DNA from: Metellina segmentata
Lineage: Eukaryota > Arthropoda > Arachnida > Araneae > Tetragnathidae
Assembly: GCA_947359465.1 (NCBI GenBank)
Contig: OX375878.1
Location: 82,997,627-83,061,626, forward strand
Length of the DNA: 64,000 nucleotides
Reading direction: 5' to 3'
Shown here: one piece after another, positions 40,301 through 52,300 of the stretch
Layout: each line of letters starts with the position of its first letter
How positions within the stretch are numbered: position 1 is the first letter of the stretch
The notes under the pieces: generated by a model
Told to the model about the DNA's origin: nothing
The model's input: only the letters and a program-made list of their open reading frames with translations
Database searches by the model: none
Program-made: the position numbers and the translations under genes

Positions 40301-43300
40301 CCTCAATTACGGATTGTGGTTCTGAATTTATCATTCAGTACCTAAAGCAGTGGTTAAAAGTTGGCAGAAAAAATCGCCTGCTTCGATTGACATACCTATT
40401 TTTGTATATGGCAACTTTTTTCACTGGGTAAGCTTAGCACCTTTTCCACAGATGGAGTCCTCCATGGTCAGCTACCTTCATATCAATCGGTCGCACTATA
40501 TGTGATTTCTTCTTTCAAATATTTATAGCAAGTAAAATTGTAAGAAATATTATTATTAATATTATTATTATTATTATTATTTTTTTTTTGCATTTCAAAA
40601 CTTGAGAATGATTTGGTTATTTTTAACTGAGTATATTCAAGTTTATTAAGGTTTTGTATGTTTTCTTCGATTTTTAAATTTTGAGTTGAAAAAAAAAATA
40701 AAATTTTAAAACAACAATAAAATGTTGGATTTGCTTTGCTGGTCACTTATTTCATAATTTTACTGTCAACATTAAATTTATTTCCTGTTTTTGATATGTG
40801 AACACCTTATACTATAAATTTGAAGTACAATAATAAAATTATAAAGTTTAGTTAAAAAAAAATTTTGTATTGAAATTTCACATTTCATTTATACAAAACC
40901 TTTTATAGGGACAATATGACTGGAAAACGACGAAAATTGTGGCCCAGCAGAAGAATAAAGTCAGAAAATCCAGATAACACAGATCAATATTCATATGGTA
41001 AAGATGGCTGTAACCTGATGCAGATTGATGATACTGTGACATTAAAGCAAAAAGATCCTTACGAATTCAATGATGAATTTGATGAGGACAGTCCGTCTTC
41101 AACTGGTTTTCGAGCAAGATTAGATGTAAGTCTATTAAAAAGTGGATTTTTACTTGGGTGACCCACCCACTCCCTGACCACCTACCAATAATTGACCACT
41201 TTCATGAATTTCTCATTCAAACAAGTCAATAATAAATCAGTGGTATTCTTACACTCGATGAACTGGAATAAATATGCACTGATATAATGTTTCAAAACTG
41301 TAATGAGATGTGTGATAGTCAATTACTGATTAAATCACTATTCTGAACTTGGAAGGAAATTCTATAAAGCCATCAAATATTAAAAATTATACAATTGCAC
41401 GCTACATCATCTTCACCAAATATTAAGTGCAAGAATCCTTTCAAGTCCAATCAGAAATTAGATTCAGGGTAATTTTTTCTTCAATAATGGGTATTAACTG
41501 GTTAATTACTAGCTGGTTTACCTTAGCCTAAAATGTGTGGTTATCTACTTTTATTAAATTCATAAAAAATATCTTGTTGAATCTTAAAAAAATATCTAAA
41601 TTATAGGGACAGATCAGACTAAATATTTCAACTTAGTAATTTATCTATTTTTTTATTTGAGAAAATAGTTTAGTTAATTTTCCTGAATCTATTTAGGGCT
41701 ACTAAAGTCCTTGAAAGTCTACAAAGCACTAGAAAAATTCTTAAACTCATACCTAGAAAAGTACTTTAAAATACTAATTTTTTCATTAATCTTTGAATTG
41801 CCCTTGAATTTAACATAGACTTCTATTTTAAACAATTTCTCTGGAACCTAAAACCTTTCTGATCCATAGATTTTTTCCTTGACTGTTTTTCTAATTTGTT
41901 GTATGCTGATATATGATACAAATTCCTTTTTATTAAATGTACTTGCATAATATTTACTTTAAAATATTTTTTCATAAAATTTTAATTTCTTAGCTTTTGT
42001 CTCAATTTGATTTTCTCTAAAAAGGAAAGCTTGTCTATACAATTTAAGGATCTTGAAATATCCCAGAAAGTATTTGAATTTGTGTAACATTAAAGATTGC
42101 GAACAGTAAAAACATTCTGTTTTCTTTTGATCAAAAATAATTTGAGTCATGGATTACTTTATTTTGTTCCATGAATTTTATGAAAAATCTGTTCTTTGTT
42201 ACTATAGGAAGAAGATATTAAACCTAAAGATCCTGGTTTGCCACCAACTCCAGATTCGCAGATTCTGACTCCTGGTCAAGTTATATCTGCCCCTTTAACT
42301 CCTATTCAGGACCCTCCTAAACCACCTTCTAATGGAGAGCAGCCTGTATCTTCACCACTCACTCCTCGAAATCAGGGTTCATGTTTCACAAGTGAAAAGG
42401 ATCTGCAAGTGACTGACAAAGATCTAGATAATTTATTTGAATCTTCTTCATCTGATGACAGTGCAGATGATGTGGTATGAGTTAATTTAAATAATTTCTA
42501 TTCATAAAATTGTATCTTGGAAGTTATTTTTTATGTGCTTTGCATGATTCGTGAAAACTAATTTACTTGTGTAAGATTTTGAATCCTCAGTTATATCAGG
42601 CTCTTAAAATCCTTTTCTAAAATTTCCTCCTTGTATGTAAACATTTAAAAAATTTCCCTGTTTTCCTTCATTTCAATTTTTATGTAGTTTGTTTGGTTTT
42701 ATTCATTTTATGTGTAATGCTCCCTTTTTTTCTCAAATTTCAGTTCCTGAAAGCAATTTTTTAAATCGTATTTTATGTAATAAACTCATTGTACTTTAGA
42801 TATAGAAGAGTTCAGGAAAAAAATTGAGTTTAAAGTTATTTATTGTACAATCCATTGGCTAAACTGTTGTTCTGAGCAATTCCAGTTCTTTAATGATTAC
42901 TGAAATTTGTTTAGAATTAAGCAAAATGCAATATCCTTGTCATCTGATAATCTAGTTCAAATTACTTCTGCATTTAAATATCTTGGTTAAAATTGCTTCC
43001 AATGTTATAACATACTACATACAGGATCAAGTTACATTGTTATGACCACCCTCTACTTATGACATAACACATACACATGAAGTAATTTATGTCCAAGGTC
43101 AAGTTTTATATGAATGTGATGTAGGCAATCTGCAAACATTAATCATTATTATAACGGAAAACACAAAGTTTATCGAACTTTGTTGAGTCATAATCATTGG
43201 CATTCGAGCCCATGGTGTCAATCTCTATTATTATAAAAGGAAGTGGCTCTCTGTGTGTAAGCAGTGTCCTGGCGAATCTATGGCACTTACAATAATGAAA

Positions 43301-46300
43301 TTTGGTACACAGGTAGGTCTAATTTTTTTGCGAATTTTGTGTCCAGCCTGAATTTTAAAATTTAATCTAGAAAGAACATTTTTAATTAATTTATTAGTTT
43401 TTTCTCCTCTGCCCTTTTCGGGAATGTGATGTCATAGTTTCCTCGGTTGGAAAAAAGAGAAATGATTTTGTGTTTTTCGACCTCGGAACTGTGCCAAGGT
43501 ACGAAATAGCCGACATCACATTGAAGAAAAGACAGATTCCATGTTCTTCGTCCTATTTTTACTTCTTAATGGATTTCCGATTCTAGATTGTTTTAATTTA
43601 CGTTATTGATTGGTATCACTTTCTTGCTAACGATTTCAACTTTGTCACAGGCAAACAATATTTGAGGTTTTCTATCTGTGATCATTAAAATTAAAGGAAA
43701 AAAATAAATTTAGGATCTGATTTCTTCACACTTGTGATTCTAAGGAAAACAAATATAAATAACTGCCATTAAATTAATTATAAAATGTTCTAGATTTAAT
43801 TTTAAAATTTGGACTTCGCACGAAATCTGCATAAAATTAGTACTACGTGTGTGCCAAATTTCACTTCTGTCTCTGAGTCCTATTGATTCATCTGAACACT
43901 GCAGACAGACACAGGCCTCCTTTTAGAATAGTAAAGACTACCACACTTTAAATTGTAACAAGTGCTGAACCATTAAGTTTTTAGCTTGTTTACTGTAGGT
44001 TGTATGATGTAAGACGTTGACTGAATTAGAATATGTTAATAATGTGTATAAGTAATATTTGTTACCCATGGTCAAATGGGTTTTGTTCTCGGAGAGGGTT
44101 TTCAAGTCGTCCGGTGTAAGAAAAAAAATATAAAGATGTAGGAATACTAAACAACGGTAGTTGTCTACTAGTCTGGAAAGAACTCATTATAAGAGCAACG
44201 AGACTGGTAGGAGTCAGTTGCATTGTAGTAGGAATGCAAGGCAAGACTGTCACGAGCCAGTCACATTCCGGTATTCAGTTACGAGAAAATTAATAGAACA
44301 GACACTTTTTCCCCTGGACGCCATTGAGAGCTGACGTATTTTTTCCGAGCAGAGACGACTGCTGCAGATAATGACGGAACTGTTTTAAAATATAACTCAA
44401 CTGTACATAATAATTGTGGATATTTATTCATTAAATGTCAATGTGCTGTAAGATTCGAAGTCTTTAATATAGACCTTACCAAACAGAACAACACGAATCT
44501 TACAAAGATATGGGTAGAAAACGTAAAACCGAAGCAGAACGTGATCAGGCTAAGCGTAGAAAGATTGAATACAATCAGAAATATAAGAAGGAACGATCAA
44601 TAGAGACCAAGGCGTATGATCGTGAAAGAAAACGAAAAGCCCGTTCGAAGCCTAAAACGTCTCGAATCTACGGCGTCTGCTCCAATGTTTGCATGGCTTC
44701 ACGAACGAGATGAGAGTTACAGCTATCAGTTCATGTATCACAACGTCCAATCCCTCCAAGTGCATCATGAAGACATTGCCTGTGATCATAGTTTCATGCA
44801 TAGCGATTTTCTATTGTTGGCCGAAACGTGGACGATTCCAACCGATCGCTTCAAGTTTCAAGACTTTAAATTGTGCATCGAGATTCATTCGAGCCAAAGT
44901 CGCACGAGAAAGCACAGCGGTGTTGCCATTTACGCCAAGAATAATATTGAAACACAGGAAGCTCTACAGTTCCCAAATTATGACTTGGGAGTTCACATTG
45001 TTGTCGTCTATTTAAAAAACAATGTTCGTTAGGCCGTACTATATGCCAAGCCAGGTTCGAGTACAGATGACATTTTAGAAGCGATCTCAGAAGCATTGGG
45101 CACAGATTGTGACGAGTATAAATCAGTCTTGGTTGGAGACTTTAATATCAACATGAACACTGAAGATGGGAAAGAATTCTGCGAAGTGTTGAGAGAAGTC
45201 TATTGGTTGGATCTAAAGACAAATCCTAAATATTGGACAACGAGAGGCAGAACTTCGATTGATGCAATCTTTTCCACGCACGATTTGAAATGTTGTGGAG
45301 TTTACGAGAGTACGTTTAGCTATCATGTTCCGCTTTACGGAAGACTAACATAAAAATTTAAGCAACTAGTTATATATCTATTATAAAAATTAAAAAAAAA
45401 AAAGCATTTGACCATGGGTAACTTGTAATTGGCTTTCAAGACAATTACAGATGAAGTTTTTTTTAAATTTCTTTGCTTACAAATTTAAGAAAGTTTCATG
45501 CTTAAGAAAGTTTTATCTTAGTAACTATACTTAAATCAACCGTAATTTGGTAGTTTTGGAGTAGCTGGAATGTACATTGAGAATTGAAATTGCGTGGATA
45601 GTTTTACCAGTGTTGATGAAAAATAAATTTTCTCAAAAAATTATGAACTCTATTTTAATCTTAGGATCCTTCGACACCAATGTCAGCCAAATTATGTGGA
45701 ACACCTGAGGAACCTACATCTGGGAAGAGTAAAAACAATTCCTTTTCATCAGGAATGTTATGTAAGTTTTAATTAATTTTTTTTTGCTATGGTACAGGGA
45801 TTTTCTTACAGTGTTAATAAAAGGACAGATGGTGATGTCTAAAACAAAATCTTAAAAGATTAAAGTAGCTCCATGTAACCAAGTAATTACAATTGTTTGT
45901 AAATCCTTCTGTTTACAATGTGCTTTAAAAGTTTAAATTCTAGATGTTGTATTATTTTAGTTGAAAATTTAAGTGAAATGATTTTACTCTAATGTTATTT
46001 CTTTTTGTGGCAATAGAGAGCTTGCATCAATTTTGATACTTTATGTTTCATGCAAGGTTTGGTTTACAAAATTCACCTTTAATTATAGTAAGCCTTCTTT
46101 TTCTTTTAAGCAAAGTGTTTCAAAAGTAGAAAACCTTAATTTTTAAAATTTTCCTTTTATTGAAACAATTTAATTTATTGAATATCCTAATTATAAGAAT
46201 GTACAAGCGTTATTTTTTTATTATTGCTTTGTCTCACTAATTTAAGTTGGGGGATATGTTCAGTCAAACAAAATGTCTAATTCATTTTAGATGGAAATGG

Positions 46301-49300
46301 GAATCTAATACTACTAAGTTAAAAATGGGTTTTTGATTTGTTGTTATTTTAGGTGCAGCTGAATTGACACGCATGTTTCCAACACCTCCATCTTTAGAGC
46401 ATAATACTGCTCAGTCTCCTTCTGGTCCGTTGTGTGGTACTGATTTGTCTACCATAGATGGCACAGAATGTTTCCGTGATCGTTCAGAAGGCTATATGGA
46501 TGGTGGCTGTAGTCCATATTATGAACCAGTCAAAGTATGTTTCACTCTCCGTTTTTTAAAATATGAATTTATTTTGTTACCATGTTTAATGTTTTACGTA
46601 ATAAATAATTATGTTAATAAGTCCTTCACATGTTAGTATTTTGTTTTGTATTGTGTTTTCGAATCAAAAATTGGTGAATACATTTTATTTAACTGATCTC
46701 CATTGCTTGAATTTCAGGATTGGTCTTTTGTGTATAAATTACCTGTACAATACAAGTTTGTTGGTTCTAAACGATATGCTCCACTGTCCACTCTGCCAAG
46801 TCAAGTACAGCCTCTCTCATTGTCCACAGAACATGTTTACAAGCCTTCTTGGACGAACACTACTTCATCTTCACCTCTTCCTGCCAATACAGCATCACCA
46901 AACTCTCAAGTAATGGCTCATACAGAAAGACTGTCATCTAATTCAAAGTTAGTACATTTTCAAATATTTTCTTTACTTGAGTAGAAATTTCTAAACATGG
47001 ATTGATAAAGGGAAGAAAATATTCTGGAATATGAGGCTTCCAATATTCTGGTTCCTCATATACTAAATGTAAATAGAAGTTAAACGTTTTGGGAAAGAGT
47101 GATTGGTATTAAAAATTTCAAGGAAAATTAGTGTGTGTTCTGGGGGTATTTGTAATTTGACAAACATACTTTTAAAGTTGCTTTATAATATTTAAGTTCT
47201 ATTATACAGTTTTTTTCCTTAATAAATTCATACTTTCATTCAAATTTTGTATTATACTGGCAAAATTAAGTTCACGTAAGATATATTCGACAGCTTCAGC
47301 AGTTTTATAATTCCTACAATTTACTTTGGATACATGATTATTGTGTTGTATCCATTCATATATTATCATTCCAGAAAATGACAAAAGTACAAAATATAGT
47401 ACTAAGCTAGCTACCACAAAAGAAGATTATGCATTTGGTAATTAGATTGCAATGTCCTTTTTTAAGTTCATTGTAAAATTGACATGACTCAAATCGTAAA
47501 ATTGACTTAATTAAATCAACAATAAATTCTTGAACTCAGTTTTCCTTTCAAATTTTTTTACTGCTCTTGAACCAAGGGTGTGATATTTCTAAATTCCTTC
47601 ATCAAGAGAAGGATAAGAAATTAATTTAATGTCCTTAATGCATAAAATTTTGCCAAATAAAATTTTCTTTTCTTCAAAATTCTGTTACGTGACACACAAA
47701 TAACAAAGAACTTGTTTTAAAATTAAAAGTCATCAGTACTGAGTTTTAATTTTTCAAAAGTCCTCATGGGTCCTCATGATAAAAGAGATTGACAAACTTC
47801 TATTTAAAATTTGCTTTCTCCAAATAGCCTGCTGCAGCTTCAAATTGAACCCCTACAGCATGTCTTTTTAAGATCCGCAGATTTCAAATCCGTTAAAATT
47901 TGTACTCAATCTTTAACGGTCTAGGAGATAGAAAAAAGAACTAGTGACTCCAGTTAAAAGATTATTTGTTTTTATCGTCTCTCTTGAAAATCAATCCTCC
48001 ACGCAACATCAAAACAATCCAGCCAAAATGTCGCTGTGGAATCGTTTGATCGGAGACTATGCATTCCCATTTAATTGCGAAGAGCGAAATGAAAACATTG
48101 GCATGGTTTCAAAGGCTGACGTCAGTAGTGACAATTGTGACGTGACGTCAGAGGGGAAAATAGAAGAATTCCGTTGTTCCTTCCAATGCCGGAGCAAGAC
48201 GAAACAATGTTCCAAAAGAGAAAAAAGCTATTAGATTAAATTTTAAAAATTCGCCTCAATCCAAAAATTGCAAAAAAATTGGACTACCTGTGTACCAAAT
48301 CCCATTACTGTAAGTGCCATAGATTTGTCAGGACTTTGTTTGTTTCTTGTGATCTAACACTTCCTTTTATAATATTAGAGATAAATCCAAATTTTATGTC
48401 ATGCCCAAAAGTAAAAAATGCAATAAGTATGCAGTTGTTTTTGTGAATGACAAAACTTACAATGTGTTTCAATCTAAGTGTTATTATCTCTATTAATCCA
48501 TGTTTGTATTCCAGTTCCCAATTTCCAATGATGCCAGCGAGTGAAGGGGAAAGAATGGTGCCGCCCATGTTTGCTGTGGAAAATCCTATTGATCAACGAA
48601 CTTTGCCTATGAACTATGAATTGCAAAGCCCAGCGTCCAGTGCCTCATCCTACTTGAACAAACATTTGAATTCGGTTGATAGTAGTGGCACAGCTTCCTC
48701 AATACCGGAGGCGCATAGCCTGCTGGTAAATCTCGTGATAGCTGACTCTATGCTCAATCTCTTCAAGGACCACAACTTTGCAAGTTGTACTCTTTGTGTA
48801 TGCAATATGAACACCAAAGGTGCGGATGCTGGCATCAATTTGCCGAGCAGCCTCATCCCTTCCGGAACAGACGAGCCTCAATACAAATGTACATGTGGTT
48901 TCAGTGCTGTCGTGAATCGTCACCAAAGTCATCGTTCTGGTATTTTCTATGAGGATGAACTTGATATTACGGGTCATCGTTACGAAACATATTACTGTAG
49001 AAAAAGTCTTTCTCTTGTGGAGAGTGTTTCCTCTAAAAAAACTGAAATGGGTCAGAGTTTAGAGGAAGAGACAAACGCTCAAGTGGACCATGTGCCGCAT
49101 AACATTGTGGACCTGATAAAAGTGCAGTGCTCACACATATATTCTTCATTTTCATTGTTTCACAAAGCAGAACAGTTTCGCCATTTTGATAGAATGAATT
49201 ACCATTACAATGCTCTGGAAATATCAGATGGGTGCGAAGTGTGTTTTCTTGCACTCGATACAGGTAGACAAGCTGTTGACAATATGAACAACAACAAAAT

Positions 49301-52300
49301 GGATGAAAATTTGAAGTCTTCCTGCCTTCATAAGTGGCCTTATCTTGCAGGTAATTGAAGTTATTTTAACTTTAAGCTGTGTTGATGTGGATTTGTGTCA
49401 TGTGTCGTTTTTAAAATTGAAAATGTCAAATTTTTGTTACAAACCAACACAATATATTATTTTTGTGATTGCATGTTTCACTGCAATACATAATTTTAGA
49501 AATTGTTTTGTTAAAGAAAGTTTACACTTGTGTTATGTCATGATATTTTAATGAGATACTGCGAATTTACTAACAAAATGTTAGTCAAAAAATGTGTTAA
49601 AACCTCTAAAATTAATTCACATCTAGAACTGATGCTTCAGACCAGTCATTCCCAAAGTGGTCTATATCGACCTCAATGGTTTCATGTCAGTCAGAAAAAA
49701 ATTGAGGGTGCAGGAGATCAGATGTAAATGGGGGGTTCACGAATCTGGCAGGCCGTCACCAAAATTTTGGCCTCCCATTAATGTAATATCCCACCTAATA
49801 CTGGTATTACCTATGTAGGTACTTACGTAATACTTTCTTATAATAGAAATTGAAATACATGTCTTATCATATTTAAATAGCTTAATTTTTGTTCTGCGAA
49901 AAATGCTACTAAATATGGCCGAATCTAAAAGAAATGTAGGCAGTACAGCGTTGATTACTTAAAGTTTGACTTCATTCCATCATTGTGGGACAAACACCTG
50001 CCCAAGTGCCTTTAACAACAAAGAATTAAGCAATGACGCTATGAAACCATGCAAGCTAGAAGATCATCTGAGAAGGTGTCACCCTGATAAAACATGTAAA
50101 GATTTGAAATATTTTCAAACACTGAAAGAAAATCTTCAGAAGAGACCCACAGTAGACGGTATGTTCACTTCGACATCACAAGGGGATGACGATGGTTTAC
50201 AGGCTTCTTAACAATATCTCGCTACTCGTAGCAAAATCAAGAAAGCCGCATACTATCTGAGAATAATTTTGCCAGCATTGAAGAGGTTTTAAAAACTGTT
50301 CTACACAAACCTTATGATACACTCAAAAGAATTTCTTTGAGAAACAACACAGTTCAAAGACATCAATGAGATGAGTTATGATGTTGAAAGCTTCTTGTGT
50401 AATTATCTGCCAACGACCAATTTCTCCATACATGGACGAGTCAACTTTACTTGGTAATGAAGCACTACTATTGGCATATACTCGTTTTGTTATGGACCAA
50501 GAAATCCATGAACTGCTCGTGAGGACTTTGACAACAGATACTAAAGGTGAATCCATATTTCATGTTTTGAGCGATTTTTTTTCATGGAAAAAAATTTCTG
50601 TATCAAATATAATATCAGCGCCAGCAGATGGAGCCCCTGCCATGTTTGGGCATTATTGTGGTTTTATCAGCTATTTAAAACAAAATGTACCTGGGGTGTT
50701 TGCAACTCACTGCATCATCCATCTACAAAATTTAGTTGCCAAATATCTTCAATTCGTCATGAACGCTGGAAACAAATTTCGGAGCAACACGCTAAATACT
50801 AGGTTGTTTGTGCAGTAGTATGAAGTAAATGACGAGAATTTTCATCGCTTACTCCTTCACGCTGAAGTATTCTGGCTGTCAAAAGGCTAATGTTTGACTT
50901 TTTGAGACTGGAAACCAGACATTGCTTATTTAACAGATTTGTTTGCTAAATTTAATGAGGTTAACGTTCAGTTACAAGGGGACAGTCTAAATTTGATCAA
51001 AACAAAGTCCATTATTGCAGCTTTTATTTCCAGAATGAAACTAATGAAGCAAAACACTGGTTGACACTAATTTTCCCAGTTTCCCAATTTGGCACAGACA
51101 AAATGCCACGATGATGATTTTTCAGCCTACGTTCAACATTTAAATGTCCTTCGCTCAGACTTTGAAATTAGGTTTGAAGATGTATAGACTATGGAAATAC
51201 CACAGTAGATTATCAATCCATATGGTGACATTGAAGAAATAGATGGCATGTTACAAGAACTGGTCTAAATAATCAACAACAAAGAAATTAAGGTTCAGTT
51301 TAGTAAGAGACATCAACAATTTTGTCTTCAGAGAGACATACTTATTACATATCCTGCATTATGGTCTATTGCTAGTAGGTTTTGATAGCTTTTCCATCTT
51401 CACACCTCGTGGAAAGGGATTTCAGCGTGGTTGCCAATTTCCTTACGAAAAAAAAAAGAAACAGATTGGAAATCACTCGCCAAGAAGATTTAAGGTTAAA
51501 CCCGACTAAATTGAAGCCAAATATTGAAATTTTACTATAAAAGCATATGTAATACTATTAAGCATTTATGTAAAAATGTTACTAGATTTGCATTTTGTGT
51601 CGTTTTAGTTAATGTATAACTAAAATGTGACGTACCATATATTTCCGTGTATAAGCCGAGAATTTTTGGAACATTTTCTAAAGCTAAAGTGGGGGTGTCT
51701 GCTTAATACGGATCCGCTAATTTCTACAAAAACGAAGGTACTTTTCCGTTAGCCGGGCGCAAGTGATAAATCGCCTAGTACAGCACACAAAATAATAATT
51801 GAATATCGTAATTAATAAGCACATAAAAATAACAATTGGAAAGAGAACATTTTTTGATACTATTGTTGGATTCGGATCTCCATCTAGTGGCAGCAACTTG
51901 ACGAAATTTTCGAATTCTTAACGTGCGATTAGCGATTTTTATAGCAACTCCAACAGGTGTTGGGAAAGCAACCCTACTTTTTTACTTCGTGCTATCCGAC
52001 TCGGATCCGGATCCAACAGCTGTTCCAATTTTTAAAATCTTTTAACTATGTTTTGAATGCAGCCTTTAAGCAAAGTCAAATAAGTCATTTAAATCCTTCA
52101 AAGTCCGTGTCCGAATCCAATTTTCCGAATAGCTTGTAAAATTTGCGAAGTTCGAATAATACATAAATTTGCTTCCCGCTCATCTTTGAAACAAAAAATA
52201 AAATAGCACCAAAAAAGTAAGACTAGCACAGATACAAGAAGACAGCAAATGAATGGAAAAACTGTGCTGGAATCAGATAGGATTACTGTAGCTAAGATTC

